Part shown: positions 25,190 to 33,756 of the stretch, one piece after another
Position numbering within the stretch: the first letter of the stretch is position 1
How the letters are laid out: each line of letters starts with the position of its first letter
DNA from: RXOA01 sp964547105
GTDB lineage: Bacteria; Bipolaricaulota; Bipolaricaulia; UBA7950; UBA9294
Reading direction: 5' to 3'
NCBI GenBank assembly: GCA_964547105.1
Contig: CAZJLO010000004.1
Span: 8,477-72,476 of the forward strand
Length of the DNA: 64,000 nt
Translations under genes and position numbers: made by a program
Notes under the pieces: generated by a model
Told to the model about the DNA's origin: nothing
Database searches by the model: none
Seen by the model: the letters and a program-made list of their open reading frames with translations, nothing else

Positions 25190-25670
25190 TCGATGCCTTC
25201 CTTTCTCCACGCATCCGTTCCGCGGCAAGCGAGATTGCGGTAATAATGGCGTCGTAGCCGGTGCATCGGCACAGGTTCCCGGCGATCGCTTCGACGATGT
25301 CGTCGTGCGTTGGGGTCAGCGTGCGCGACAAGAGGGCGCGAGCGGAGAGGATCATCCCCGGTGTGCAGAATCCGCATTGAACAGCCCCGGCATCGAGGAA
25401 TGCCTGTTGAAGGATGGAGAGGCTTCCATCCATCGATTCGCCCTCGATCGTCGTAATCTCGTGACCATCCGCCTCGACGGCGAGAATGAGGCAGGATGTC
25501 ACCGGAAGACCGTCAAACAGGACGGTGCAGGCGCCACACTCACCGATGCCGCAGCCTTCTTTCGTTCCCGTGAGTGCGAGACGTTCACGAAGGAATTCAA
25601 GCAGCGTAGCGGAAGCGGCGACATCTGCCGTTTCGCGAACCCCATTGACCGTCAACGAGATGGTGGGCAT
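25182..25670 (-). CDS. Molybdenum hydroxylase 2Fe-2S subunit
   Basis: A 162-residue protein with two 2Fe-2S domains. The plant-ferredoxin-like N-terminal cluster has EGCGIGECGACTVLFDG and a later SC. The C-terminal four-helix domain has QCGFCTPGMI and NLCRCTGY. All eight expected Cys are present. It transfers electrons from the molybdenum site to the FAD subunit. It overlaps the FAD-subunit gene by 19 bases and the large-subunit gene by 8. Confidence 0.95.
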   Translation of the reverse strand: MPTISLTVNGVRETADVAASATLLEFLRERLALTGTKEGCGIGECGACTVLFDGLPVTSCLILAVEADGHEITTIEGESMDGSLSILQQAFLDAGAVQCGFCTPGMILSARALLSRTLTPTHDDIVEAIAGNLCRCTGYDAIITAISLAAERMRGERKASNA

Positions 25671-26602
25671 ACCTTGCCTCCCTTTGCCGAGAGGAGATTC
25701 GGCTCGCCTCTGGCAAGCAGTTCCGACACAAGCCGTTGGAGCAGTACGGGGACGATGGCACGGCGGTATGCGGCGCTGGAACGGATATCGTCGATTGGGC
25801 AGACCATCTGCTCGGCAAGCTGACCAAGGCGGCCAGTAAGCCGATCAAGGCGACCAGTAAGCCGATCAAGGCGACCGGCAAGCTCCTCCTCCCCGGCATC
25901 CTGGACGACTATCGGATCGAGCAGCATCGGCGTCGGCGAACAGCTACCGACCGCGATGATCATCGTCCGGGAAACCGGCGCGTAGGAGCCACCGGCGTTC
26001 ACGAGAGCCAAGTCGTGACCTTGCACGCGTTGCTGCTTAACGAACGCGGTGCGCACGCCGGTTGGGACCAAGATGCGAATCGAAGCCACAAACGCATCGC
26101 TTGCGAGGGACGTCCGCTTCACCCCGACCACGAACTTCCTCAGCGGGATCATCTGCGCCCCGCCTGGGCTTACGACCCGGAGCTCGGCATCGAGAGCAAA
26201 CAGAACCGGCGCCGTATCGGCTGCCGGGGACGCATTGCACAGATTGCCGACAAGCGTCGCGCGATTACGAATCTGATACGTTCCGACGGCGGCGGCGGCT
26301 TCCGCCAATCCGCGAACATGTTGGCGGATCCAAGGATGTTCGACGATCCGATTCAAGGACACGCTTGCCCCGATGGTCAGGACTCCGCCTTGCTCATCGA
26401 CCTCGATTGTGTCCAGTTGAGGCACTGACTTGATGTCGATCAGAAGCTCCGGTTCGGGAATCCGACGGCCACTGCGAAGGTCGACCAGCAAATCACTGCC
26501 GCCGGCAAGAATCTGCGCTCGGGAACCGTAGGAACTCAGCAAATCGACGACTTCTTCGACGTTCGTGGGCCGAACGTAGGCCATGTTCTTCGAGCCGATC
26601 AC
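25652..26602 (-). CDS. Molybdenum hydroxylase FAD-binding subunit
   Basis: A 316-residue FAD subunit (CoxM/XdhB type) with AQILAGGSDLLVDLRSG and the FAD-contacting ATLVGNLCNASPAADTAPVL. First gene of the operon; GTG 26602 follows GAGGTG at good spacing, and a second possible start is ATG 26584. In the C-terminal lobe, residues about 240-262 are a heptad repeat (GRLDRLT twice, then GRLGQLA) encoded by a nearly exact 21-bp tandem DNA duplication not expected in the family. Confidence 0.92.
   Translation of the reverse strand: MIGSKNMAYVRPTNVEEVVDLLSSYGSRAQILAGGSDLLVDLRSGRRIPEPELLIDIKSVPQLDTIEVDEQGGVLTIGASVSLNRIVEHPWIRQHVRGLAEAAAAVGTYQIRNRATLVGNLCNASPAADTAPVLFALDAELRVVSPGGAQMIPLRKFVVGVKRTSLASDAFVASIRILVPTGVRTAFVKQQRVQGHDLALVNAGGSYAPVSRTMIIAVGSCSPTPMLLDPIVVQDAGEEELAGRLDRLTGRLDRLTGRLGQLAEQMVCPIDDIRSSAAYRRAIVPVLLQRLVSELLARGEPNLLSAKGGKVCPPSR
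25828..25890. repeat. Three 21-bp in-frame tandem repeats inside the FAD subunit gene
   Basis: Two 21-base units (25828-25848 and 25849-25869) differ at one base, and a third, diverged unit follows. In the protein (minus strand) they give GRLDRLT, GRLDRLT and GRLGQLA, a Leu-spaced heptad pattern that could form a short coiled coil. Confidence 0.8.
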
Positions 26603-26733
26603 ATCTACACCTCGTCTCGGGCAACGATCTTCGGCGGCCGTGTTTGTGGAGAGGACAATGCGCCGCTTCTCAGGACGGATCGGGTGTGCATCTGACCTGC
26701 ATGACAGCTAGACCGGTTCCCGTCCATGGGATT

Positions 26734-26761
26734 ATCATAGTGATTGATCGGAATCTGTCAA
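26734..26761 (-). promoter_or_regulatory. Consensus promoter of the hydroxylase/FdrA operon
   Basis: On the minus strand a perfect TTGACA and TATGAT are separated by 16 bases. The predicted start near 26727 leaves a leader of about 125 bases before GTG 26602. A TTGA-N10-TCAA dyad overlaps the -35 element and spacer and could be an operator half-site pair, but it is weak. Confidence 0.7.
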
Positions 26762-26917
26762 CCGGTGTGTTCTCCGGCGTCCGGGGCGCAGACTCCTTGT
26801 CTCTCGAAGCGAGCGGTTGTTGTCGCGGTGCTGTCATGCATGGTAGGTTGGCGGGCTTTGCCATGGTTTGGCGAAGTGTCGGCGATGTGAGAAATACGTA
26901 AACCGAAAGGAGCAAGA
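26762..26917. other. Divergent intergenic region
   Basis: Together with the adjoining 26603-26761 it makes a 315-base gene-free region between the divergent hydroxylase and thiolase operons. Apart from the minus-strand promoter, no convincing plus-strand promoter was found; the only plus-strand frame here looks spurious. Confidence 0.35.
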
Positions 26918-27634
26918 ATGGTGAGTTCCGATGCGCTTGAGGCGCTCCTTCGCCCCCCGGCGATGGATATGCCACCCTATCCACCGAAGGTGATTGTCCT
27001 CGCCAGCGGCGAGAAGATGGTGGTTCGTCAGGTTGCACGTGATGAAATCCCCACCTTGTTGGAAGCAATTTCGCCGTTTCTGCAGGTCGAGCGGGATTTC
27101 TACGACATCGTCTCAGCTCGGCTGTACGGCGAACTCCTGGCCTACAAGCGATATCGGGTTCGCGACGAGTACTGCCTTGCCGGGCTGATCAACGGCGAGC
27201 TCGCAGGGATTGTCAACGGACGGCTTGTCGACGCCAGGGTGGGGATGAGCTATCACACGCTGACGCTGCGGCGCGGCCTCCGCGTCGGGTCGCATCTTTT
27301 TGCGGCGAAGATGGAGTATCACATGGACATCCTCGGGCAGGAAGAGGTGTTGATCGTCGCCGAGAGTCCGATCGGTTTCCGCCGATGGATGATCGAATAC
27401 CCGTTGGACAAGAAGTACGAGGTTCAACATGAGCTTGGCGGTGTGCCGTCGTGGGTGCTCACGGTGGAGACCTACCGCAAGGCGAAGCCGCGCCTTTGCG
27501 CCGGCAGTCGTCCCGTGCCGGCGGAATTGATGGAAACTGCCCGTGTGATCCGCGTGCCGGAGCAGGAGAGCATTGCCGGACGTGTCCTCACGCAAGAGGA
27601 GGCTGGACAGAGCCCACAAGGAGGCGCGGCATGA
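26918..27634 (+). CDS. Possible GNAT-like protein of unknown function
   Basis: A 238-residue soluble protein starting after a good AAAGGAG ribosome site. The middle region (VRQVARDEIPTLLEAI, then YCLAGLINGELAGIVNGRL, then RRGLRVGSHLFAAKMEYH) has the order of elements seen in GNAT acetyltransferases, including a possible acetyl-CoA loop, but the Q/RxxGxG/A motif is not canonical. It overlaps the thiolase-like gene by ATGA, so it probably serves the same acyl-CoA pathway. I cannot assign a substrate. Confidence 0.6.
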   Translation: MVSSDALEALLRPPAMDMPPYPPKVIVLASGEKMVVRQVARDEIPTLLEAISPFLQVERDFYDIVSARLYGELLAYKRYRVRDEYCLAGLINGELAGIVNGRLVDARVGMSYHTLTLRRGLRVGSHLFAAKMEYHMDILGQEEVLIVAESPIGFRRWMIEYPLDKKYEVQHELGGVPSWVLTVETYRKAKPRLCAGSRPVPAELMETARVIRVPEQESIAGRVLTQEEAGQSPQGGAA

Positions 27635-28824
27635 GGCCGGTTGCAGTTCTGGGTGCAGGAATGACGAAGTTCGGCCGCTCGGACCTGTCGCTTGCCGGTC
27701 TGATGACCGAGGCTTCGATGTGTGCGCTTCGCGATGCCGCGTTGGGAAATCGCTCGGTCGACGGCGTGGTCGTCGCCAACATGGGCGCAGCTCGGATCAA
27801 TCGACAAACAGCGATTGCCAGTGCGCTTGTCGATCAGCTGAACTTGTTCCCGGCAATGGCGGAAACGGTAGAAAACGGTCCGGCGTCGGGGGCATCGGCG
27901 GTCAAGGTTGGTGTTCAAGCGATCGCGTCCGGAATGGCCGACGTGGTTCTGGTGACGGGCGTTGAACGAATGCGCGCCGTGAACAATCTGGAAGCGACGG
28001 ACTTCGTTGCGAGCCTCAGCCATCCGGAGGCCGAGTATGCTTACGGTGTCACGCTTCCTTCTTTGGCGGGCATGTTTGCTCGGCTGTACATGAAGCGATT
28101 CGGGGTGACGCGAAGGCACATGGCGATGGTGGCGATCAAGAACCACGGCAACGCGATGAGGAACCCCTATGCTCACATTCATCAGATGATCACGATGGAC
28201 GGGATCCTCGATGCCCCCGAAGCGGTGGTCAACAACCCACCGATTGCCGAACCACTTCACCTCTACGATTGCTGTCCGGTCAGCGATGGGGCGGCCAGTC
28301 TTGTCCTTGCCTCCCGTGAAGTGGCGGAAGCGCTCGGTCGGCCGACGATCATGATTGTCGGGATCGGCCAGGCGACCGACACCCACGCTGTTCAGGAAAG
28401 AAGCGATCCCACCGAGTTATCTGCCGTCCGACTCGCTGCCGATCAGGCATTCGACCGCGCCGGTCTCGGGCCGCAAGAGATCGACGTCGTCGAATTGCAT
28501 GACGCATTCACCATTCTCGAGATTGCCGAGAGCGAGGCTGCCGGGTTCTTCCCACGTGGGGAAGGTCACTTGGCACTTGAGCAGGGAGTGACGTCTCTCG
28601 GAGGTGCGTTGCCGATCAATCCGTCGGGAGGGCTGAAAGGGAGGGGACATCCTGTCGGCGCTACTGGAGTTGCCCAGCTGGTTGAGCTTACATGGCAGCT
28701 TCGCGGGCAGGCCGGCGAGCGACAAGTCCCCGGCGCTCGCAACGGATTCGCCTGCAACTTCGGCGGATTCGGGAACAACGTTGTTGCCACGGTGTTGCGG
28801 GGGGAGGGGAGAGAGAATGGCTGA
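27631..28824 (+). CDS. Thiolase-fold protein lacking the usual nucleophilic Cys
   Basis: A 397-residue member of the SCP2/archaeal-type thiolase family: VLGAGMTKFGR at the start, LYDCCPVSDGAA, ELHDAFTILE, NPSGGLKGRGHPVGATG with the active-site His, and a final CNFGGFGNN. The nucleophile motif normally VENxCASG reads VENGPASG here, with Pro (CCG codon) replacing Cys. Classical thiolysis or Claisen condensation is therefore unlikely. It may be a structural partner of the DUF35 protein encoded next, or bind acyl-CoA for another reaction. The start overlaps the upstream stop. Confidence 0.9.
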   Translation: MRPVAVLGAGMTKFGRSDLSLAGLMTEASMCALRDAALGNRSVDGVVVANMGAARINRQTAIASALVDQLNLFPAMAETVENGPASGASAVKVGVQAIASGMADVVLVTGVERMRAVNNLEATDFVASLSHPEAEYAYGVTLPSLAGMFARLYMKRFGVTRRHMAMVAIKNHGNAMRNPYAHIHQMITMDGILDAPEAVVNNPPIAEPLHLYDCCPVSDGAASLVLASREVAEALGRPTIMIVGIGQATDTHAVQERSDPTELSAVRLAADQAFDRAGLGPQEIDVVELHDAFTILEIAESEAAGFFPRGEGHLALEQGVTSLGGALPINPSGGLKGRGHPVGATGVAQLVELTWQLRGQAGERQVPGARNGFACNFGGFGNNVVATVLRGEGRENG

Positions 28825-29161
28825 CAAGAGAGATGTTTCCGGATTCAAGTGCCGATCCTGTGCTACGGTCGCCTACCCACAGCACGCGCTCTGCCCGACC
28901 TGCGGGCATGACGCGTTCGATCCGGTTCCGATCACCGGCGAAGGGAGCGTGCTGACCTACACGGACCTCTACGCGCTCACCCTGGCCTACACCCAACGCT
29001 ACCTTCGGCTGGCGATCGTCCAGCTCGACAGCGGACTCCGCGCCACCGGCCACTTGCTGGACCCCGACCCGCAGATCGGAAAACGAATCAAAGTGCAGAT
29101 TGGCGTGGTCAAGGAAACGGAAGGAGCGAAGGAGTACGGGCTGCAGTTTGTCCCGATCTAA
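28817..29161 (+). CDS. DUF35 OB-fold/zinc-ribbon protein, thiolase partner
   Basis: A 114-residue protein with an N-terminal rubredoxin-like ribbon (CRSC and CPTC) and an OB-fold (GEGSVLTYTDLY onward). In archaea and many bacteria DUF35 proteins bind CoA and bridge thiolase to HMG-CoA synthase; here the thiolase-like gene lies immediately upstream, overlapping by 8 bases. No HMG-CoA synthase gene is nearby. Confidence 0.9.
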   Translation: MADKRDVSGFKCRSCATVAYPQHALCPTCGHDAFDPVPITGEGSVLTYTDLYALTLAYTQRYLRLAIVQLDSGLRATGHLLDPDPQIGKRIKVQIGVVKETEGAKEYGLQFVPI

Positions 29162-29205
29162 GATTCTCGGAGCGCGGAATCCGTTCGCGGGCCGGCTGGG
29201 CGGGG

Positions 29206-29715
29206 CTACGGCTCCCGGTCGAGGCCGAACTTGCGGGCCAGTGCTTGTTCGACGGATGGCGGGACAAAGCAGCTCACGTCGCCTCCGAGCATCTTGACTT
29301 CGTTGACGATCGACGAGGCGAGGAAGCTGTACTCGCCGGCCGTCATGAAGAACACTGTCTCGACATCCGGTGCCAGATCGCGGTTGGTGAGCGCCATTTG
29401 AAATTCGTAGTCGAAGTCGCTGTTGGCACGGAGACCTCGAACGATCGCCTCAACTCCGTGCTCACGAGCGAGGTCGATCAGCAGCCCGTCGTAGCTGATG
29501 ACAGCCACACAGGAGATGCCGACTTCTTCCAGCGCCTGCGTCGTAATACGGATCCTCTCTTCCGCAGTGAATAGATTCTTGCGATGCGGGTGGGCCACAA
29601 CGGCGACCGTCAACTGCTCGAACAGCTTCTTGGCGCGACGGATGATGTCGATATGTCCGAACGTGATCGGATCGAAATTGCCCGGATAGATGGCGCTTCG
29701 CTTGAGGTGCTTCAT
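29206..29715 (-). CDS. coaD: Phosphopantetheine adenylyltransferase
   Basis: A 169-residue nucleotidyltransferase of CoA biosynthesis (4'-phosphopantetheine plus ATP to dephospho-CoA). The N-terminal motif YPGNFDPITFGHIDII holds the TxGH-type ATP site, FTAEERI and AIVRGLR are typical, and EYSFLASSIVNEV is the ISS-type phosphate motif. Length is normal. It is the last gene of the minus-strand housekeeping run, 12 bases from the M16 protease gene. Confidence 0.97.
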   Translation of the reverse strand: MKHLKRSAIYPGNFDPITFGHIDIIRRAKKLFEQLTVAVVAHPHRKNLFTAEERIRITTQALEEVGISCVAVISYDGLLIDLAREHGVEAIVRGLRANSDFDYEFQMALTNRDLAPDVETVFFMTAGEYSFLASSIVNEVKMLGGDVSCFVPPSVEQALARKFGLDREP

Positions 29716-29727
29716 CGCACCGCGATT

Positions 29728-31044
29728 CTAGCGCTCGGTTCCGGTGACGGCAACGTGGGCCTGACTTGGGCCGATCACGGAAAGGTTGATGTGGTCGGGT
29801 TTCACATAGAGATCGATCGCTTGCTCGATCTCGGCGCCGGACACGCTATCGAGGCGATGGATGACCTCATCCACCGACAGCAGAGGGCATCCAAGCGCGG
29901 CCGCGTTTCCCAGGCGGGCCATTCGATGACCGTTGGTCTCAAGGCTGAGGATCAGGTGGCCACGAAGCTTGGCCTTGGCAAGCTTGATCTCTTGCCGCGA
30001 TACGCCGTGTTGACGAAGGCTGCGGAGTTGCTCCAAGAGAAGATCTCGCGTGCGCCGAGCCTTTTCCGGGCCGACGCCGGCGTAGAGGATCCACGCCCCG
30101 GCGTCACTGTAGCGCGAGACGTAGCTTGCAACACTGTAGGCAAGCCCATGCTTCTCGCGGATCTCGCGAAACAGGCGGGAACTCATTCCGTCCCCCAGCA
30201 CCGTGTTCAGCACTTCGAGTGGAAACCGATCTTCGTGGTGCACGTCGGGAACGGGTAGGGCGACGTAGATGTGGGTCTGTCCTGCACGATGCTCGAAGAA
30301 CTGCTCGCCGATGCGCATCGAGGGAGCCGGCTGTGCCGACGGAGAAGCGGGTTCGACTTGGGAGAGATTCGGCGATGGGACGGAGAACGAGAATCGCTTC
30401 TCGACATGTTCCATGACCCAGTCGGCGGCAATCGCCCCGCAGACCGCCACCACGCAGTTCGATGGCGAATAGTAGGCGCGATGGTGGTCGGCCACGGCAT
30501 CCCGGGTGATCGCCTCCACCGTGGTCTGGTCACCCAGAATCGGCTCTCCCAACGGGTGGAACGGATCCCACAGCTCGTGGAAGAACCGCTCATAGGCGCA
30601 CTGATCGGGATCGTCGTCGCGGTTGCGGATCTCTTCAAGGAGCACGCCTCGTTCCCGTTCGAGCTCATCGGGATCGAGCGCCGGATTCATCACGAGGTCG
30701 GCGAGCACATCCAGGACCACATCCAGCCCTTCCAAGGGGGCGTCGGCGTAGTAGAACGTCGTTTCTTTTCCGGTGCCGGCGTTGATCATCGCGCCGACCG
30801 ATTCCGCATCGAGGGCGATCTGCTCGGCACTCCGCGTCTGCGTGCCCTTGAACAAGAGGTGCTCGATGATGTGCGCAAGACCCTTGGCCGCCAACGGATC
30901 ATGGCGACTGCCGGCCTTAATCCAAACCCCGGCGCTGATCGAACGCGATCCGGGCACCTTCTCGACAAGGACGGTGAGTCCGTTGTCGAGAAGGGCCCGG
31001 CCTACGCCGGACGGCGAGTTGGCCGATTGGTCCTCGGTCACCAC
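29728..31044 (-). CDS. M16-family zinc metallopeptidase
   Basis: A 438-residue processing-peptidase-like protein with the inverted zinc motif HIIEH and the distal Glu in LEREREVLLEEI-type context (LERERGVLLEEI). The second half is the inactive M16C-like domain with YSVASYVSRYSDAG. It follows pnp in many genomes, as here; the GTG start overlaps the pnp stop by 7 bases. Probably cytoplasmic or periplasm-facing without a signal peptide; substrate unknown. Confidence 0.93.
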   Translation of the reverse strand: MVTEDQSANSPSGVGRALLDNGLTVLVEKVPGSRSISAGVWIKAGSRHDPLAAKGLAHIIEHLLFKGTQTRSAEQIALDAESVGAMINAGTGKETTFYYADAPLEGLDVVLDVLADLVMNPALDPDELERERGVLLEEIRNRDDDPDQCAYERFFHELWDPFHPLGEPILGDQTTVEAITRDAVADHHRAYYSPSNCVVAVCGAIAADWVMEHVEKRFSFSVPSPNLSQVEPASPSAQPAPSMRIGEQFFEHRAGQTHIYVALPVPDVHHEDRFPLEVLNTVLGDGMSSRLFREIREKHGLAYSVASYVSRYSDAGAWILYAGVGPEKARRTRDLLLEQLRSLRQHGVSRQEIKLAKAKLRGHLILSLETNGHRMARLGNAAALGCPLLSVDEVIHRLDSVSGAEIEQAIDLYVKPDHINLSVIGPSQAHVAVTGTER

Positions 31045-33749
31045 CGGTCCTCGAACTCTGTGGTCTCCTCTTCCGGTTCGTCGTGAACAACGGGTGTCGG
31101 GGCCGGAGCTGGCGAGGGTTGCTCGTCGGCTTGCTCGTCCCTAGAGGCGACTTGCGACTCCTCCGGAGCGGACTCGAGCTGGGGCTCTGATTCCTCTTCC
31201 GGTTCGAGATGGTTGCCTTCCTCGGCCGACGGGTCGATCCGTCTCAGCTTGTAGCGGCCTCGATCGTCGACGTTGAGCACCTCAACCATGATCGGATCTC
31301 CCGATCGAACGATGTCGGTCACCCGGCGCACGTATTTCTCCGAAAGCTCGGAGATGTGCACCAAGCCGGTCACCGAAGAGGTCAGTTCCACAAATGCGCC
31401 GTAGTCGGTCGTGTTGGTGACGGTTCCCTCAAGAATGTCGCCGGCGTGAATCTCGATCTCGGGCTCATCGGTGGTGGCTTCATTTTCGGCTTGAATACCC
31501 TCCGCCGGCTCGGTTTCCCTGCTGACGTGATTGCGATCTTGCCCCCGCCCATGGTCGCCACGGCCGGAGCCGCCGCGCCGATTTCGATCCGAGTCGCGAT
31601 CTCTCCCGCGGCCGCGGTCGCGGTCTCGCGATGTCTTTCCGGATGGTGATCCACCGGGCTCGATCCGTTTGAGGTCGGGGCGTCCCATCTTGTCTTCTCC
31701 GATGACCTCGATAGTGATCTCGTCTCCGGGCTTGACGATGTCGCGAACGTTGTCGACAAACCCTTCGGCAAGGTTGGAGACGTGGACCAATCCCTCGCTG
31801 CCGTTCTTCAGTTCGACAAACGCTCCGAAGTCGACGACGCGGGTCACCTTGGTTTGAAGAACGGTTCCCACCTCGAGTTCGGTGGTCATATCCTCAATCT
31901 GTCGTCGCGCTGCGGCGACCGACTCGGCGTCCGGGCCGGCGATTTTCACCGTACCATCATCTTCAATGTCGATCTCGGCGCCGGTTTCTTCGATGATCCT
32001 GCGGATCGTCTTGCCTCCGGGGCCGATGACCAAGCCGATCTTCTCGTTGGGGATGGTGATTGTCTCCAGCCGTGGCGCATACGGAGACATCTCCGTGCGT
32101 GGTGCATCCAACGTTTCGGACATCGTTTCGAGGATCGCCAATCGAGCGACCTTCGCCTGCTGCAGTGCCTGTCGAAGTGTCTCCTGGGAGACGCCACCGA
32201 CCTTGACATCCAGCTGGAATCCCGTGATCCCATCGCGCGTGCCGACGACCTTGAAGTCCATATCGCCGTAGTGATCTTCATCTCCGAGGATGTCGGTCAG
32301 AATCACACGACGGTCGGACGTTTCGTCTTCGATCATCCCCATCGCAATCCCTGCGACCGGTTTTCGAATCGGGACACCGGCATCCATCATCGAGAGAGAT
32401 GCGCTGCACACCGTGGCCATTGAGGACGAGCCGTTCGACTCGAGGATCTCCGACACAATGCGGGTGACATAAGGGAAGTCTTCTTCGGCTGGCAGAATGC
32501 TCTGAAGGGAGTTTTCGGCCAAGTACCCGTGGCCGATCGAGCGGCGACTGGGGGAGCCGATACGCCGGACTTCGCCGACCGAGAACGGCGGGAAGTTGTA
32601 GTGCAGCATGAACCGCTTCCGGCCTTCCTTCATCATTTGGTCGATGATCTGCTCATCACTGCGAGTTGCGCCCAGTGTGACGATCCCCAGGCTCTGCGTT
32701 TCTCCGCGAGTGAACAGCGCCGATCCATGAGCGCGCGGGAGCACACCGACCTCGCAGGAGATCGGGCGGATCTCGTCCGGCCGACGACCATCGATTCTCT
32801 CGTTGAGATCGAGGATTCGCTTGCGCATGAATGCCTTGTAGTGGTCGTCGAAGATCGCCTTGATCGACTTTTCAAGTGCCGGACGTTCCTCATTGGATGT
32901 CGTCTCCGGAACCAATGCAACGACGATACGATCGCAGAGATCATCCTTGAGTCGTGCCCGCTCCATCTTGGACTCGGCGTCGCACAACGCCGGCAATTCC
33001 GGCAGAGCAACGGCTCCAACCTGGTCGCGAAGCGTCGCGTCGACCGCAGAAATCTCATACGGGCGAGGTGTCGGATTGATGCGGGCGACGAACCTCTCCT
33101 GGAGAGCGATCAGCTCTCTGATTGCCGTATGGGCTTTGTCGATTGCTTGGACGACCTCATCTTCCGAGAGCTCGTCCATCATTCCCTCAACCATGGTCAC
33201 GGTGTCTTTCGTACCGGCAACCGTGATGTCGACGCCGTTCCCGTCCAGAAGGTCGGTCTCCGGATTGATGAGAAACCGGCCGTCCTCGTCGCGCCCCACT
33301 TTGACGCTGGCGATCGGCCCGTCGAACGGGAGGCCGGAGATCATCAGCGCAGCGGAAGCTCCCAGAGCGCTGATGACGCTGGGCGCGGAGCCGGACTCCG
33401 CCGACAGGACCGTCGCGACGATCTGGACTTCCTCACTGTACCCGTCCGGGAACAGGGGACGAATCGGCCGGTCGATGAGACGGGCGGTGAGCACGGCCGC
33501 ATCGCTCGGACGCCCTTCGCGTTTGAAGAATCCGCCGGGGATTTTTCCGCTGGCGTAGAATCGCTCCTCATAGTCAACACGGAGCGGGAAGTAATCCAAA
33601 TCTCTTTCGTTTTTCTGGACACAGATCGTGACCAGAACACGTGTATCGCCGCAGCTTGCGACGACAGCGCCGGCAGCTTGCTTGGCCAGGCGCCCGGTCT
33701 CGAGGGAGATCTCTGTTCCCTCGAACTGCATGTTTTCTCGAATGAACAT
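31038..33749 (-). CDS. pnp: Polynucleotide phosphorylase with two S1 domains
   Basis: A 903-residue exoribonuclease of the degradosome, about 200 longer than usual. Order: two RNase PH domains (catalytic region GDEDHYGDMDFKV), a KH domain with VIGPGGKTIRRI, a first S1 domain (VDFGAFVELKNGSEGLVHVS), a basic Arg/Asp/Gly-rich linker of about 60 residues, a second S1 domain (TDYGAFVELTSSVTGLVHIS) and a Glu/Pro-rich acidic tail. The second S1 and charged linkers are extra relative to E. coli Pnp and probably add RNA or partner binding. It lies 7 bases downstream of rpsO, the classical arrangement. Confidence 0.97.
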   Translation of the reverse strand: MFIRENMQFEGTEISLETGRLAKQAAGAVVASCGDTRVLVTICVQKNERDLDYFPLRVDYEERFYASGKIPGGFFKREGRPSDAAVLTARLIDRPIRPLFPDGYSEEVQIVATVLSAESGSAPSVISALGASAALMISGLPFDGPIASVKVGRDEDGRFLINPETDLLDGNGVDITVAGTKDTVTMVEGMMDELSEDEVVQAIDKAHTAIRELIALQERFVARINPTPRPYEISAVDATLRDQVGAVALPELPALCDAESKMERARLKDDLCDRIVVALVPETTSNEERPALEKSIKAIFDDHYKAFMRKRILDLNERIDGRRPDEIRPISCEVGVLPRAHGSALFTRGETQSLGIVTLGATRSDEQIIDQMMKEGRKRFMLHYNFPPFSVGEVRRIGSPSRRSIGHGYLAENSLQSILPAEEDFPYVTRIVSEILESNGSSSMATVCSASLSMMDAGVPIRKPVAGIAMGMIEDETSDRRVILTDILGDEDHYGDMDFKVVGTRDGITGFQLDVKVGGVSQETLRQALQQAKVARLAILETMSETLDAPRTEMSPYAPRLETITIPNEKIGLVIGPGGKTIRRIIEETGAEIDIEDDGTVKIAGPDAESVAAARRQIEDMTTELEVGTVLQTKVTRVVDFGAFVELKNGSEGLVHVSNLAEGFVDNVRDIVKPGDEITIEVIGEDKMGRPDLKRIEPGGSPSGKTSRDRDRGRGRDRDSDRNRRGGSGRGDHGRGQDRNHVSRETEPAEGIQAENEATTDEPEIEIHAGDILEGTVTNTTDYGAFVELTSSVTGLVHISELSEKYVRRVTDIVRSGDPIMVEVLNVDDRGRYKLRRIDPSAEEGNHLEPEEESEPQLESAPEESQVASRDEQADEQPSPAPAPTPVVHDEPEEETTEFEDRW

Positions 33750-33756
33750 GGTTGTC

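Noticed and set aside
23822..25243. 473-codon plus-strand frame
   Set aside because: Antisense to the hydroxylase large subunit; no family features.
26756..26773. TTGA-N10-TCAA dyad as a regulator operator
   Set aside because: Too short and imperfect to claim; it largely coincides with the -35 element and spacer, so it is mentioned only with the promoter.
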